Source of the DNA: Wenxinia saemankumensis
Lineage (GTDB): Bacteria; Pseudomonadota; Alphaproteobacteria; Rhodobacterales; Rhodobacteraceae
Assembly (NCBI RefSeq): GCF_900141735.1
Contig: NZ_FQYO01000003.1
Coordinates: 372,001 to 436,000 of the forward strand
Length of the DNA: 64,000 nucleotides
Reading direction: 5' to 3'
This document shows, piece after piece, positions 15,991 to 25,760 of this stretch. The position numbers and the translations under genes were made by a program. The notes below the pieces were generated by a model. That model was given only the letters and a program-made list of their open reading frames with translations, made no database searches and was not told the origin of the DNA. The number at the start of each line of letters is the position of its first letter. Within the stretch, counting starts at the first letter, position 1.

Positions 15991-18384
15991 ATGAAATTCA
16001 CCCTGTCCTGGCTCAAGGACCATCTCGACACGCAGGCGAGCGTCGCCGAGATCGCGGACGCGCTCACCGATCTCGGCCTCGAGGTCGAGGGGATCGAGAA
16101 TCCGGCCGAGCGGCTGAAGGACTTCGTCATCGGCAAGGTCACGCATGCCGAGAAGCATCCCGACGCCGACAAGCTGAAGGTCTGCAAGGTCGACCTGCCC
16201 GGCGGCGAGACGCAGATCATCTGCGGCGCCCCCAATGCGCGGGCCGGGATCACCGTCGTCGTGGCCCGCCCCGGCACCTACGTGCCCGGCATCGACACGA
16301 CGATCGGCGTGGGCAGGATCCGGGGGATCGAGAGCCACGGCATGATGTGCTCCGAGCGGGAGATGGAGCTTTCGGACGAGCACGAGGGCATCATCGAGCT
16401 GCCCTCCGGCGAGGTCGGGCAGAGCTATCCCGACTGGCTGGCCGCGCATGACCCGGCCAAGGTCGATCCCGTGATCGAGATCGCGATCACGCCGAACCGG
16501 GGCGACGCGCTGGGCGTGCGGGGCATCGCGCGGGATCTGGCGGCGCGGGGCCTCGGCACGTTGCGGCCGCGGCCGCAGGCGGCGTTCGAGGCGACCTTCC
16601 CCTGCCCGATCGGGGTGGAGATCGCGCCCGAGGCGCTGGACGTGGCCCCCCATTTCGTCGGCCGGGTGATCCGGGGCGTGAAGAACGGGCCGTCGCCGCA
16701 ATGGCTGCAGGACCGGCTGCGGGCCATCGGGCTGCGCCCGATCTCCTTCCTCGTCGACGTGACGAACTTCTTCACCTACGACCGCAACCGCCCGCTCCAC
16801 GTCTTCGACGCGGCCAAGGTCCGGGGCGGGCTGCGCGTCCACCTGGCGCAGGGTGGCGAGACGATCGAGGCGCTGGACGAGCGGACCTACACGCTCCAGC
16901 CCGGCATGGTCGTGATCTCGGACGAGACCGGCCCCGAGAGCCTGGCCGGGATCATGGGCGGCGAGGCGACCGGCGTGACCGGGGAGACGGTGGACGTCTT
17001 CGTCGAGAGCGCGTTCTGGGACCCGGTGCGCGTGGCCCATACCGGCCGGGCGCTGAAGATCAACTCGGATGCCCGCTACCGGTTCGAGCGGGGCGTCGAC
17101 CCCGCCTTCACCGCCGAGGGCTGCGATCTCGCCTGCGCGATGATCCTCGACCATGCCGGCGGCGAGGTCAGCGAAATAGTCGTGGCCGGGGCCGCGCCGG
17201 ACATGTCCCGCGCCTACCGCCTCGACCCCGCGCGGGTCGTGTCGCTGGTGGGGATGGAGATCCCGGCCGAGACCCAGCGCGCGACGCTGGAGGCGCTGGG
17301 CTTCGTCATGGACGGCGACATGGCGCGGGTGCCGTCCTGGCGGTCCGACGTGCAGGGCGAGGCGGACCTGGTCGAGGAGGTGGCGCGGATCGCGTCGCTG
17401 ACCAAGCTGAAGGGCCGGCCGCTGCCCGTGCCGGCGGGCCTGCCCGCCCCGGTCCTGACGCCGATGCAGCTGCGCGCCGGGACCGCCCGCCGGTCGGCCG
17501 CCGCGCTCGGCTACAACGAATGCGTCACCTATTCCTTCATCGACCGGGCGGGCGCGGCCCTGTTCGGCGGCGGGGACGACGCGACGCGGCTGGAGAACCC
17601 GATCTCCAGCGACATGAGCCACATGCGCCCCTCGCTCCTGCCGGGGCTGCTGCGCGCGGCCGCCCGCAACCAGGCGCGCGGCATGACCGACTTCGCGCTG
17701 TTCGAGCTGGGCGACGCCTTTGCCGGCGGCGAGCCGGGCGAGCAGGGCAGCCAGCTGGCCGGGATCCTCGTCGGGCGGACCGGCCCGAAGGACGTGCACG
17801 GCGAGTCCCGCCCGGTTGACACGTTCGACGCCAAGGCCGATGCCGAGGCGCTGCTGGCCGCGATGGGCGCGCCGGCCAAGGCGCAGATCCTGCGCGGAGG
17901 CGAGGGCTGGTGGCATCCCGGCCGGCACGGGCGCGTCTGCCTGGGGCCGAAGAAGGTGCTCGCCACCTTCGGCGAGCTTCACCCCGCCGTGCTGGGCGCG
18001 ATGGACGTGAAGGGGCCGGTCGTCGCCTGGGTGATCGACCCGGCCGCGATCCCGCTGCCGCGCAGCACCGGCGCGACCCGCGCGCGGCTCGCCGCCTCGG
18101 ACCTGCAGCCGGTCGAACGCGACTTCGCCTTCGTTCTGGACCGCGACGTGGCCGCCGCGGACGTGGCGAACGCCGCCGCGGGCGCCGACAAGGCGCTGAT
18201 CGACGAGGTCCGCGTCTTCGACCAGTTCGAGGGCGGCGCGCTGGGCGAGGGGCGCAAGTCGCTGGCGATCACGGTCCGGCTGCAGCCGCGGGGCGCCACC
18301 CTGACCGAGGCCGAGATCGAGGCGGTCGGGCGCAAGGTGGTCGAGAAGGTCGAAAAGGCCACAGGCGGCACGCTGCGGGGCTGA
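15991..18384 (+). CDS. pheT: Phenylalanine-tRNA ligase beta subunit
   Basis: PheT provides tRNA binding and editing. The 797 residues match the family. An N-terminal EMAP-like tRNA-binding domain spans about residues 40-150 (VIGKVTHAEKHPDADKLKVCKVD). The B3/B4 editing domain follows (PRPQAAFEATFPCPIGVEI onward to ITGETVDVFVESAFWDP). The B5 domain is near 400-475, the catalytic-like core is near 490-690, and the C-terminal anticodon-binding domain is in the last 90 residues (AASDLQPVERDFAFVLDRDV). The start follows GAGGACGCGACA. Confidence 0.97.
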   Translation: MKFTLSWLKDHLDTQASVAEIADALTDLGLEVEGIENPAERLKDFVIGKVTHAEKHPDADKLKVCKVDLPGGETQIICGAPNARAGITVVVARPGTYVPGIDTTIGVGRIRGIESHGMMCSEREMELSDEHEGIIELPSGEVGQSYPDWLAAHDPAKVDPVIEIAITPNRGDALGVRGIARDLAARGLGTLRPRPQAAFEATFPCPIGVEIAPEALDVAPHFVGRVIRGVKNGPSPQWLQDRLRAIGLRPISFLVDVTNFFTYDRNRPLHVFDAAKVRGGLRVHLAQGGETIEALDERTYTLQPGMVVISDETGPESLAGIMGGEATGVTGETVDVFVESAFWDPVRVAHTGRALKINSDARYRFERGVDPAFTAEGCDLACAMILDHAGGEVSEIVVAGAAPDMSRAYRLDPARVVSLVGMEIPAETQRATLEALGFVMDGDMARVPSWRSDVQGEADLVEEVARIASLTKLKGRPLPVPAGLPAPVLTPMQLRAGTARRSAAALGYNECVTYSFIDRAGAALFGGGDDATRLENPISSDMSHMRPSLLPGLLRAAARNQARGMTDFALFELGDAFAGGEPGEQGSQLAGILVGRTGPKDVHGESRPVDTFDAKADAEALLAAMGAPAKAQILRGGEGWWHPGRHGRVCLGPKKVLATFGELHPAVLGAMDVKGPVVAWVIDPAAIPLPRSTGATRARLAASDLQPVERDFAFVLDRDVAAADVANAAAGADKALIDEVRVFDQFEGGALGEGRKSLAITVRLQPRGATLTEAEIEAVGRKVVEKVEKATGGTLRG

Positions 18385-18396
18385 TTTCGCGGGTTC

Positions 18397-18418
18397 CACC
18401 TTCCCCGTGGGGAAGGTG
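18397..18418. terminator. Hairpin after pheT
   Basis: CACCTTCCCC and GGGGAAGGTG form a perfect ten-base stem with a two-base centre, 12 bases after the pheT stop. There is no T run, so it may act as a Rho-assisted end or as an mRNA-stabilising hairpin. A related CTTCCCC/GGGGAAG stem follows mscL. Confidence 0.55.
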
Positions 18419-18475
18419 ACGGGGCATTAGGGTGTCCGGGCGCGTTGGGCGCCCGGAAACTCCGGAACTGTGACC

Positions 18476-18916
18476 ATGCTCAAGGAATTCCGCGATTTCA
18501 TCGCGAAGGGCAACGTGATGGACCTCGCAGTCGGGATCATCATCGGCGCCGCCTTCACCGCCATCGTGCAGAGCGTCGTGAACGACCTCATCAACCCGGT
18601 GATCGGCCTCATCATCGGCGGCATCGACTTCACCTCGATGTATGTCGTGATGTCGGGCGACGTGCCCCCGGGCACCAGCCTCGAGGCCGCGCGCGAGAGC
18701 GGGGCCGCGATCTTCGCCTACGGCGCGTTCCTGACCGCCTGCATCAACTTCCTGATCATCGCCTTCGTCGTCTTCATGCTGGTGCGCTACGTGAACCGGG
18801 TGAAGGCGATGGCCGAGAAGCCGGACGAGGTCGAGCCCGAGGTGAAGACCGGCCCGTCCGAGCTCGACGTGCTGATCGACATCCGCGACCAGCTGAAGGG
18901 CCGTCCCGCACCCTGA
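18476..18916 (+). CDS. mscL: Large-conductance mechanosensitive channel
   Basis: MscL opens under membrane tension to release solutes during hypo-osmotic shock. The 146 residues show the MscL hallmarks: the amphipathic N-terminal [20 protein letters not shown], pore helix TM1 with [24 protein letters not shown]2 near residues 85-108 ([21 protein letters not shown]), and a C-terminal helix ending LLIDIRDQL-like. A GTG two codons upstream is an alternative start. It stands alone after the phe operon. Confidence 0.95.
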   Translation: MLKEFRDFIAKGNVMDLAVGIIIGAAFTAIVQSVVNDLINPVIGLIIGGIDFTSMYVVMSGDVPPGTSLEAARESGAAIFAYGAFLTACINFLIIAFVVFMLVRYVNRVKAMAEKPDEVEPEVKTGPSELDVLIDIRDQLKGRPAP

Positions 18917-18939
18917 GGGGGCGGGATCCGGGGATCTGT

Positions 18940-18959
18940 CTTCCCCGCGAAGGGGGAAG
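18940..18959. terminator. Hairpin after mscL
   Basis: CTTCCCC (18940-18946) pairs with GGGGAAG (18953-18959) across six bases. It lies in the gap between the convergent mscL and ald genes and could serve either. There is no T run. Confidence 0.4.
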
Positions 18960-19012
18960 GGGGCGGACCGGGCCGGGACGGGGTTGGGGCCCGGCGCGCG
19001 CCCCGGCCCCCC

Positions 19013-20128
19013 TCAGCCGATCGCCTCGGCCGGGGTGATCGCCTCGATCCCCAGCGCCTGCCCGACGGCTTCGTTGGTCAGCCGCCCGGCATGGACGTTC
19101 AGCCCCGCGGCCAGGTGCGGGTCGGCGGCGCAGGCCTGCGCCCAGCCCCGGTCCGCGAGCGCCAGCATGTAGGGCATCGTCGCGTTGCCGAGCGCGATGG
19201 TCGAGGTGCGGGCGACCGCGCCGGGCATGTTGGCCACGCAGTAATGCAGGATCCCGTCCACCTCGTAGACCGGATCGTCATGCGTCGTCGGGCGCGAGGT
19301 CTCGAAGCAGCCGCCCTGGTCGATGGCGACGTCGACCAGCGCCGCGCCGGGCTTGAGGTCCGCCAGCATCCCGCGCGAGACCAGCTTCGGCGCGGCGGCG
19401 CCCGGGATCAGCACCGCACCGACGATCATGTCCGCCCGCGCGGCCAGTTCGGCGATGTTGCCCGTGCTGGCGTAGCGGGTGCGGAACACGCCGCCGAAGA
19501 CCTCGTCCAGATGGCGCAGGCGGGGCAGCGACCGGTCGACCACCGTCACCTCGGCCCCCATCCCGGCGGCGACGCGCGCGGCATGGGTGCCGACGACCCC
19601 GCCGCCGATCACCAGGACCTCGGCCGGGCCGACGCCGGGCACGCCGCCCATCAGCACGCCGCGTCCGCCATTCGCCTTCTGCAGGGTCCAGGCGCCCATC
19701 TGCGGGGCGAGCTTTCCCGCCACCTCCGACATCGGGGCGAGCAGCGGCAGGCCGCCCGCGCGGTCGGTCACCGTCTCGTAGGCGATGCAGGTCGCCCCGG
19801 AGGCGAGCAGGTCGCGGGTCTGGTCCGGGTCGGGCGCGAGATGCAGATAGGTGAACAGGACCTGCCCCTCGCGCAGCAGGGCGCGCTCGGGCGCCTGCGG
19901 CTCCTTCACCTTCACGATCATGTCGGCGGCGGCGAAGACCTCTTCGGCCGTGTCCGCCAGCCGGGCTCCGGCGGCGAGATAGTCGGCATCGGGAAAGCCG
20001 GCGCCGATCCCGGCGCCCGCCTGCACGATCACCTCGTGGCCATGGGCCACCGCCTCGCGGGCGGCGTGCGGCGTCAGGCCGACGCGGTATTCCTGGGGCT
20101 TGATCTCGGTCGGGCAGCCGATGCGCAT
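19013..20128 (-). CDS. ald: Alanine dehydrogenase
   Basis: Ald interconverts L-alanine and pyruvate plus ammonia with NAD. The 371 residues equal the standard length. The N-terminus [20 protein letters not shown], the active-site lysine in IVKVKEPQ (near residue 74) and histidine in [10 protein letters not shown] (near 95), and the NAD-binding [24 protein letters not shown] (near 172) are all present. I chose the ATG at 20128 after GAGGAGGACATC over an upstream in-frame ATG. It diverges from an Lrp-type regulator, probably its activator. Confidence 0.96.
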   Translation of the reverse strand: MRIGCPTEIKPQEYRVGLTPHAAREAVAHGHEVIVQAGAGIGAGFPDADYLAAGARLADTAEEVFAAADMIVKVKEPQAPERALLREGQVLFTYLHLAPDPDQTRDLLASGATCIAYETVTDRAGGLPLLAPMSEVAGKLAPQMGAWTLQKANGGRGVLMGGVPGVGPAEVLVIGGGVVGTHAARVAAGMGAEVTVVDRSLPRLRHLDEVFGGVFRTRYASTGNIAELAARADMIVGAVLIPGAAAPKLVSRGMLADLKPGAALVDVAIDQGGCFETSRPTTHDDPVYEVDGILHYCVANMPGAVARTSTIALGNATMPYMLALADRGWAQACAADPHLAAGLNVHAGRLTNEAVGQALGIEAITPAEAIG

Positions 20129-20178
20129 GATGTCCTCCTCGTCGGTCGCGGTCGGTGACAGCGTGGCGGAGGGCGCTT

Positions 20179-20218
20179 GCAATTGCTTCGGAAAGAGTGT
20201 CGCCTGATAGCGGTATCA
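20179..20218. promoter_or_regulatory. ald/lrp divergent control region
   Basis: The 109-base gap between ald and the regulator gene holds two symmetrical elements: GCAATTGC (20179-20186) and TGATA-GCGG-TATCA (20205-20218). The second lies 19 bases before the regulator's ATG. Lrp-type proteins bind multiple weak palindromes, so these are plausible sites for control of ald and autoregulation. Confidence 0.4.
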
Positions 20219-20237
20219 TCGAAGGATCCCGCACCAA

Positions 20238-20726
20238 ATGGCCGCCCGTTCGAAGAATCCGTCATCGGCCGCGCTGGACGCGACGGACGAGCGCATCCTC
20301 CGGGCGCTCCAGCGGGACGGGCGGCTGTCGAACGCGGACCTGTCCGAGCGGATCGCGCTCTCGCCCTCGGCCTGCCACCGGCGGGTGCAGCGGCTCGAGC
20401 GCGAGGGCTACATCACCGGCTATGTCGCGCTCTGCGATCCGCGGGCGCTCGGGCGTCCGGCGACGGTCTTCGTCGAGATCACGCTGGCGGGGCAGGCGGA
20501 CGAGCTGCTGGACGCCTTCGAGGCGGCCGTGGCGCGCGTGCCGGAGGTGCTGGAATGCCACCTGATGGCCGGCAGCGCCGATTACCTGCTCAAGGTCGTC
20601 TGCCGCGACACCGAGGATTTCGCCGACCTGCACCGGCGCCACCTTGCCGGCCTGCCCGGTGTGGCGCAGATGCAATCGTCCTTCGCGCTGCGGCGGGTCG
20701 TGCAGACGACGGCGCTGCCGGTGTGA
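20238..20726 (+). CDS. Lrp/AsnC family regulator, probable ald regulator
   Basis: The 162-residue protein has an N-terminal helix-turn-helix (ATDERILRALQRDGRLSNADLSERIALSPSACHRRVQRLEREGYI, residues 14-60) and a C-terminal RAM ligand-binding domain (about 70-150, with FVEITLAG and the DYLLKVVCRD block). This is the feast/famine architecture, which forms octamers and senses amino acids. Its position back-to-back with ald suggests alanine- or leucine-responsive control of alanine dehydrogenase (AldR/BkdR-like). The specific effector is an inference. Confidence 0.9.
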   Translation: MAARSKNPSSAALDATDERILRALQRDGRLSNADLSERIALSPSACHRRVQRLEREGYITGYVALCDPRALGRPATVFVEITLAGQADELLDAFEAAVARVPEVLECHLMAGSADYLLKVVCRDTEDFADLHRRHLAGLPGVAQMQSSFALRRVVQTTALPV

Positions 20727-20798
20727 GGCGGGATGGGGCCCGCCCCCTGCCGCGGGGGGCAGGGCGGGGTGGAGACCCGGGGCTCCGCCCCGGACCCC

Positions 20799-20820
20799 GG
20801 AGTATTTGAGGCAAGATAAG
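20799..20820 (+). repeat. Dispersed 22-bp motif, copy 4
   Basis: GGAGTATTT, GA, GGCAAGATAAG. It lies 72 bases after the Lrp gene stop, in the gap facing the rpsU terminator. The orientation is opposite to copies 1-3 and 5. The next bases, AGCGGG, match the flank of copy 6. Confidence 0.75.
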
Positions 20821-20857
20821 AGCGGGAGGTGCGCCGCCAGGGGGGCGGACATGACAA

Positions 20858-20884
20858 ACCCCCGAAGCCGCGAGGCCCGGGGGT
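20858..20884 (-). terminator. Terminator of rpsU
   Basis: On the minus strand ACCCCC pairs with GGGGGT. An inner GCC/GGC stem and a four-base loop sit between them, followed by TTGT. It lies 36 bases after the rpsU stop. Confidence 0.75.
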
Positions 20885-20919
20885 CGTCTCGAACGTGGTG
20901 TCCGGAAGCGGAAGAGTCC

Positions 20920-21126
20920 TCAGAGGAGACCTTCGCGCTGCAGTTTCTTGCGAGCGAGCTTGCGCTGACGGCGGATCGCCTCGGCCTTCTCGCGCGCCTT
21001 CTTCTCGGAGGGCTTCTCGAAATGCTGCCGAAGCTTCATCTCGCGAAAGACGCCCTCACGCTGCAGCTTCTTCTTCAGGGCGCGGAGCGCCTGATCGACG
21101 TTGTTGTCGCGAACGCTGACCTGCAT
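20920..21126 (-). CDS. rpsU: 30S ribosomal protein S21
   Basis: S21 is a small basic protein of the 30S subunit involved in mRNA start-site interaction. The 68-residue sequence [20 protein letters not shown] through [23 protein letters not shown] and the basic helix [17 protein letters not shown] is characteristic. It is monocistronic here, with its own promoter and terminator. AAAGGTGG precedes the start. Confidence 0.97.
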   Translation of the reverse strand: MQVSVRDNNVDQALRALKKKLQREGVFREMKLRQHFEKPSEKKAREKAEAIRRQRKLARKKLQREGLL

Positions 21127-21178
21127 GTGGTTTTCACCACCTTTCTAAGCTGGAGTTGGATCAAGTGCAGGAGCGGCC

Positions 21179-21207
21179 GATATAGGGGCGGCGGGGGCGC
21201 TTGTCCA
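21179..21207 (-). promoter_or_regulatory. Promoter of rpsU
   Basis: On the minus strand TGGACA (21202-21207) and TATATC (21179-21184) are spaced by exactly 17 bases, a near-consensus housekeeping promoter. It lies about 50 bases before the rpsU start. Confidence 0.6.
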
Positions 21208-21284
21208 GCCGGGGGAGGGGTGGCCCCCTCTGGCACCGCGGGTGCGGCGGCCTATCCTCACCGGCAGCAGACCCGGAGGCCCAG

Positions 21285-22028
21285 ATGATGACCGATTCCG
21301 CCGATCCCGCTGCCGATCCCGCGCCGGAGACGGGGCGCGACCCCGATTCCGCGCTGCGGGCGCGCCTCGTCGCCGCGGCGACCCCGCATGTCGCCTTCGA
21401 CGGATGGTCCGACGCGCTGCTGCCGATCGTCGCGGCGCAGGAGGACGTGAGGCTGTCCGAGGTGCGGCGCCTGTTCCCGCGCGGCGCGGTCGACATCGCC
21501 GCCGCATCGCACCGGATGGGCGATGCCGAGATGACCCGGCGCATCGCCGAGGCCGACATGACCGGGATGCGGTTCCGCGACCGCGTGGCCCGGGCGCTGG
21601 AGATCCGGCTCGAGGCGATCGAGGACAAGGAGGCGGCGCGCCGGGCCACCGCGCTCTTCGCGCTGCCGCATCTGGCGCCGGAGGGCGCGCGGCTGATCTG
21701 GGGCACCGCAGACGCGGTCTGGACCGCGCTGGGCGACACCTCGCGCGACGCCAACTGGTATTCCAAGCGGGCGACGCTCTCGGCCGTCTGGGCCTCGGTC
21801 GTGCTGTTCTGGCTGGGCGACGACAGCTGGGAGGGGCAAGCGACCCGTGACTTCATCTCGCGCCGGATCGACGACGTGATGCGGATCGAACAGGTGAAGG
21901 GAAAAGTGCGCAGCATCCCCGTGATCGGCGGTCTCGCCGGGATGGCGGAGCGGGCGATGTCGGGGTTGCGCGCGCCGGGACGGGGCATGAGGCCCGAGGA
22001 CCTGCCGGGTCGGTGGAGCGCGCGATGA
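21285..22028 (+). CDS. coq9: COQ9 family ubiquinone biosynthesis protein
   Basis: COQ9 is a TetR-fold lipid-binding accessory protein for ubiquinone synthesis. This 247-residue protein has the core ALRARLVAAATPHVAFDGWSDALL (near residue 25). It also has MRFRDRVARALEIRLEAIEDKEAARRA (near 100), WYSKRATLSAVWASVVLFWLGDDS (near 165), and RRIDDVMRIEQVKGKVRSIP. The start is one of two adjacent ATGs. It overlaps the quinone oxidoreductase gene by four bases (ATGA), a tidy functional match. Confidence 0.88.
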   Translation: MMTDSADPAADPAPETGRDPDSALRARLVAAATPHVAFDGWSDALLPIVAAQEDVRLSEVRRLFPRGAVDIAAASHRMGDAEMTRRIAEADMTGMRFRDRVARALEIRLEAIEDKEAARRATALFALPHLAPEGARLIWGTADAVWTALGDTSRDANWYSKRATLSAVWASVVLFWLGDDSWEGQATRDFISRRIDDVMRIEQVKGKVRSIPVIGGLAGMAERAMSGLRAPGRGMRPEDLPGRWSAR

Positions 22029-23023
22029 CGCAGCTGATGCGCTGCGTCGAGATCGCCCGGCCCGGCGGGCCCGAGGTGCTGGTTCCCGCCAGCCGCGAGG
22101 TCCCGGTACCGGAGGCGGGCGAGGTGCGGATCGCCGTCGCCTTCGCCGGGGTGAACCGGCCCGATGCGCTGCAGCGGGCGGGGGCCTACGACCCGCCGCC
22201 GGGCGCGTCGGACCTGCCGGGGCTGGAATGCGCCGGGCGGATCGACGCGGTCGGGCCCGGCGTCACGGATCTGGCGGTGGGCGACGCGGTCTGCGCGCTG
22301 CTGCCCGGTGGGGGCTACGCGCAATACGCCGTCATGCCCGCCGCGCATTGCCTGCCGGTGCCGCAGGGCATGGGGATGAAGGACGCCGCCTGCCTGCCGG
22401 AGACCTTCTTCACCGTCTGGTCCAACGTCTTCCAGCGGGGCGGGCTGGCGGCGGGCGAGGTGCTGCTCGTCCATGGCGGGTCGTCCGGCATCGGCACGAC
22501 CGCGATCCAGCTGGCCCGGGCGATGGGGGCCCGCGTCTTCGCCACCGCCGGCACGGCCGAGAAATGCGCCGCCTGCGAGCGGCTCGGCGCCGAGCGGGCG
22601 ATCAACTACCGCGAGGAGGATTTCGTCGCCGTGCTGAAGGCGGCCGGCGGCGCGGACGTGATCCTGGACATGGTCGGGGGCGACTACATCCCCCGCAATC
22701 TCGAGGCGCTGGCGATGGAGGGGCGGCTGGTGCAGATCGCCTTCCTCGGCGGGCCGAAGGCCAGCGTCGACTTCGCCCCGATGATGATGAAGCGGCAGAC
22801 GATCACCGGATCCACCCTGCGGCCGCAATCGGTCCTCGCCAAGGCCCGCATCGCCGAAAGCCTGCGCAGCCATGTCTGGCCGCTGCTGGAGGCGGGGAGT
22901 GTCGCGCCGGTGATCCATCGCACCTTCCCGATGGAGGAGGCCGCCGGCGCCCATGCCCTGATGGAAGAGGGCAGCCATATCGGGAAGATCGTCCTCGACA
23001 TGGGCGCGGGTCCCGCGGCCTGA
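22025..23023 (+). CDS. NAD(P)H quinone oxidoreductase, zeta-crystallin type
   Basis: A 332-residue member of the medium-chain dehydrogenase/reductase superfamily without the catalytic zinc cysteine. The N-terminal domain begins MRCVEIARPGGPEVL. LPGLECAGRIDAVG and the cofactor site HGGSSGIGTTAIQLARAMGARVFATAGT (near residue 143) are typical of PIG3/QOR-like enzymes. It would reduce quinones or enoyl substrates with NADPH. I chose the ATG at 22025 because it overlaps the coq9 stop. Substrate specificity is unclear. Confidence 0.88.
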   Translation: MTQLMRCVEIARPGGPEVLVPASREVPVPEAGEVRIAVAFAGVNRPDALQRAGAYDPPPGASDLPGLECAGRIDAVGPGVTDLAVGDAVCALLPGGGYAQYAVMPAAHCLPVPQGMGMKDAACLPETFFTVWSNVFQRGGLAAGEVLLVHGGSSGIGTTAIQLARAMGARVFATAGTAEKCAACERLGAERAINYREEDFVAVLKAAGGADVILDMVGGDYIPRNLEALAMEGRLVQIAFLGGPKASVDFAPMMMKRQTITGSTLRPQSVLAKARIAESLRSHVWPLLEAGSVAPVIHRTFPMEEAAGAHALMEEGSHIGKIVLDMGAGPAA

Positions 23024-23134
23024 CGCGCGCGTAAACGTCGCGTCCGGCCCCAAGATGCGTCGATTTTGCCCTGTCTCGGCCCCGGGGGGCGCGATAACAG
23101 GGTCCGCGAAACGACATCTGAGGGAGTTCCGCCC

Positions 23135-23893
23135 ATGAAGGTCCTCGTCCCCGTCAAGCGGGTGATCGACTACAACGTGAAGGTCCGCGTCAAATCGGAC
23201 GGGTCCGGCGTCGATCTCGCCAACGTCAAGATGAGCATGAACCCCTTCGACGAGATCGCCGTCGAGGAGGCGATCCGCCTGAAGGAGGCCGGCACCGCCA
23301 GCGAGGTCGTCGCCGTGTCCATCGGCGTGAAGCAGGCGCAGGAGACGCTGCGCACGGCGCTGGCGATGGGTGCGGACCGCGCCATCCTCGTCGTCGCGGC
23401 GGAGGACGTGCACCAGGATATCGAGCCGCTCGCCGTGGCCAAGATCCTGGCGAAGATCGCCGAGGAGGAGCAGCCGGGCCTCGTGCTCTGCGGCAAGCAG
23501 GCGATCGACAACGACATGAACGCGACGGGCCAGATGCTCTCGGCCCTGCTCGGCTGGGCCCAGGCGACCTTCGCCAGCAAGGTCGAGATCGCGGAAGGCA
23601 ACGCGAAGGTCACGCGCGAGGTCGATGGCGGCCTGCAGACGATTCAAGTGAAGATGCCGGCCATCGTCAGCGTCGACCTGCGCCTGAACGAGCCGCGCTA
23701 CGCGAGCCTGCCGAACATCATGAAGGCCAAGAAGAAGCCGCTCGAGGAGAAGAGCGCCGCCGATTACGGCGTGGACGTCACGCCCCGTCTCGAGGTCGTG
23801 AAGACGACCGAGCCCGAGGCGCGCCAGGCCGGGATCGTGGTCAAGAGCGTCGACGAGCTGGTCGAGACGCTCAAGGAAAAGGGGATCGTCTGA
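23135..23893 (+). CDS. etfB: Electron transfer flavoprotein beta subunit
   Basis: EtfB partners EtfA to take electrons from acyl-CoA and other dehydrogenases to ETF-quinone oxidoreductase. The 252 residues match. [19 protein letters not shown], the [18 protein letters not shown] block, the AMP-binding GADRAILV, and the signature [27 protein letters not shown] (near residue 185) are diagnostic. The ATG follows GAGGGAG. The stop shares one base with the etfA start (TGATG). Confidence 0.97.
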   Translation: MKVLVPVKRVIDYNVKVRVKSDGSGVDLANVKMSMNPFDEIAVEEAIRLKEAGTASEVVAVSIGVKQAQETLRTALAMGADRAILVVAAEDVHQDIEPLAVAKILAKIAEEEQPGLVLCGKQAIDNDMNATGQMLSALLGWAQATFASKVEIAEGNAKVTREVDGGLQTIQVKMPAIVSVDLRLNEPRYASLPNIMKAKKKPLEEKSAADYGVDVTPRLEVVKTTEPEARQAGIVVKSVDELVETLKEKGIV

Positions 23894-24819
23894 TGGCCGT
23901 TCTGCTGCTTGCCGAAATCACCGATGGCGCGCTGAGCCTGGACGCCACCGCCAAGGCCGTGGCCGCCGTCGCCCCGCTGGGCGAGGTCACCGTGCTGGCC
24001 GCCGGCGCCCGGGCCGCCGATGCCGCCGCCGAAGCCGCCAGGATCGAGGGCGTCGCGAAGGTGCTGCTCGCCGAGGATGCGATCTACGGCCACCGTCTGG
24101 CCGAACCGGTCGCGGCGCTGATGGCCGCGCTGGCCGCCGATTACGATCACGTCGTCGCCCCCGCCACGACCGACGCCAAGAACGTGATGCCGCGCGTCGC
24201 CGCGCTGCTGGACGTGATGGTGCTGTCGGACGTGTCGGGCATCGTCGATGCCGACACGTTCGAGCGGCCGATCTATGCGGGCAACGCGATCCAGACCGTG
24301 AAGTCGAAGGATGCGAAGAAGGTCGCGACGATCCGCACCACCTCCTTCGACGCGGCCGGCACGGGCGGCAACGCCCCGGTCGAGACGATCCCGGCCGGCG
24401 AGGATCCGGGCCTGTCCTCATGGGTCGAGGATCATGTCGCCGCCTCCGACCGGCCGGAACTCACCTCGGCGGGCCGTGTCGTGTCCGGCGGGCGCGGGAT
24501 CGGCTCGAAGGAGGATTTCGCGATGATCGAGAAGCTGGCCGACAAGCTGGGCGCCGCCGTCGGCGCGTCGCGCGCGGCGGTGGATTCGGGCTACGCGCCG
24601 AATGACTGGCAGGTCGGCCAGACCGGCAAGGTCGTGGCGCCCGAGCTCTACGTCGCCGTCGGCATCTCGGGCGCGATCCAGCACCTTGCGGGCATGAAGG
24701 ACAGCAAGGTCATCGTCGCGATCAACAAGGACGAGGACGCGCCGATCTTCCAGGTGGCGGATTACGGGCTGGTCGCGGACCTCTTCACCGCGGTGCCCGA
24801 GCTGACCGAGAAGCTGTAG
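23893..24819 (+). CDS. etfA: Electron transfer flavoprotein alpha subunit
   Basis: EtfA binds FAD in its C-terminal domain. The 308 residues match the family. The FAD region includes [52 protein letters not shown] (near residue 198 onward). The signature [43 protein letters not shown] follows (near 254). It is coupled to etfB. Its last 58 bases overlap the 3' end of the convergent DUF6473 gene. Confidence 0.97.
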   Translation: MAVLLLAEITDGALSLDATAKAVAAVAPLGEVTVLAAGARAADAAAEAARIEGVAKVLLAEDAIYGHRLAEPVAALMAALAADYDHVVAPATTDAKNVMPRVAALLDVMVLSDVSGIVDADTFERPIYAGNAIQTVKSKDAKKVATIRTTSFDAAGTGGNAPVETIPAGEDPGLSSWVEDHVAASDRPELTSAGRVVSGGRGIGSKEDFAMIEKLADKLGAAVGASRAAVDSGYAPNDWQVGQTGKVVAPELYVAVGISGAIQHLAGMKDSKVIVAINKDEDAPIFQVADYGLVADLFTAVPELTEKL

Positions 24820-25640
24820 GCCCCTTCCTGTCCGGCCTGCGCCTCGAGCAGCGGGCCGGACAGGCCGGCCAGAGCGGCGCCGATCCGGTCGTGCCGGCGG
24901 TCCTCGCTGTCGCCCGGGCCGGGGGCGGGGCGGATCCAGAGGGCCGCGAGGTCGCCGCGCAGGGCGCTCAGCATCTCGGCAGTGACGAAGAGCGGGTCGG
25001 GGCCCAGCGTCCCGCCCTCTTCCGGGCCCCGCGGGGGGGCGGCGGGGGCGAGCCAGGCCAGCACCGCGCGGCCGCCGGCTGCGGCGATCAGCTGCCGCAT
25101 CCGGCCGATCCAGGCCTGCTGCAGCTCGGCCCGGACGATCGAGAAGCGGCGGCGCGAGAGACCCGCCAGCGTGCCCAGCATGTGCCGGGTAAAGCAGAAA
25201 TCCGCGAAGTCCACTTCGGGAAACAGCGCCTCCAGCGGGGGGCGCGCCCCGATGAACCGGTCGTTGCGCCGGGGATGCACGGCGTAGAGCCGGTTCGTCA
25301 TGTTCTGGGCGCCCACCGCCTCGATCACCGTCAGCTCGGCCCCCCGCACCAGGTCGAGCAGGCCGGGATCGTTCAGGAAGGCGTCGGGCGAGGCATTGGC
25401 GAGGCCGAGATTGAGGCAGGGGCGGGCGAGGGCCCGCTCCAGCACTTCGGGCCAGGGGCGGCGGACCTCGCCCCCGATCGTGTCGCCGCCGCCCAGGCAG
25501 GCGATGTAGCCGCCGGTCAGCGGCCGCGGCGGCCCCCGGAACCGGAGCCGTGATGCGCCATACGTACAGGTCGGCCACCCGTCATCGGGCAGCCGGACAC
25601 GGGCCAAGGCCATGATCCGTCCCATCCACTTTCGTCTCAC
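24762..25640 (-). CDS. DUF6473 domain protein
   Basis: The 292-residue protein matches the DUF6473 family seen in Rhodobacteraceae. Core blocks are [33 protein letters not shown] (near residue 27), [21 protein letters not shown] (near 75), [23 protein letters not shown] (near 107) and [14 protein letters not shown] (near 147). No function is established, though the GLANASPD region suggests an SGNH-hydrolase-like fold. Internal ATGs at codons 6 and 10 could be the real start. The C-terminal tail of about 18 residues is encoded antisense to the end of etfA and is probably an unconserved extension. Confidence 0.75.
   Translation of the reverse strand: MRRKWMGRIMALARVRLPDDGWPTCTYGASRLRFRGPPRPLTGGYIACLGGGDTIGGEVRRPWPEVLERALARPCLNLGLANASPDAFLNDPGLLDLVRGAELTVIEAVGAQNMTNRLYAVHPRRNDRFIGARPPLEALFPEVDFADFCFTRHMLGTLAGLSRRRFSIVRAELQQAWIGRMRQLIAAAGGRAVLAWLAPAAPPRGPEEGGTLGPDPLFVTAEMLSALRGDLAALWIRPAPGPGDSEDRRHDRIGAALAGLSGPLLEAQAGQEGAYSFSVSSGTAVKRSATSP
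24827..24864. terminator. Inverted repeat after etfA
   Basis: CCTGTCCGGCC (24827-24837) pairs perfectly with GGCCGGACAGG (24854-24864) across 16 bases, starting eight bases after the etfA stop. It lies within the convergent DUF6473 coding end. It is probably the etfBA transcript end. There is no T run. Confidence 0.5.
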
Positions 25641-25760
25641 CCGCGACCATCTTCCGCCGCGAATCTTGAGATTCGATGAATCGGTGGCCTGCGGTCTTGA
25701 GAGGGGCCCGGCGGGGCCCTAGGCTCGGCCCCTGGACGGAAACAGGCCGGGGGCCGGGAC

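Noticed and set aside
18470-18475. GTG start two codons upstream of mscL
   Set aside because: The ATG start gives the conserved MLKEFRDF N-terminus. The GTG is possible but adds nothing.
19099-20158. Long frame opposite ald
   Set aside because: It is antisense to alanine dehydrogenase, which matches its family over its full length.
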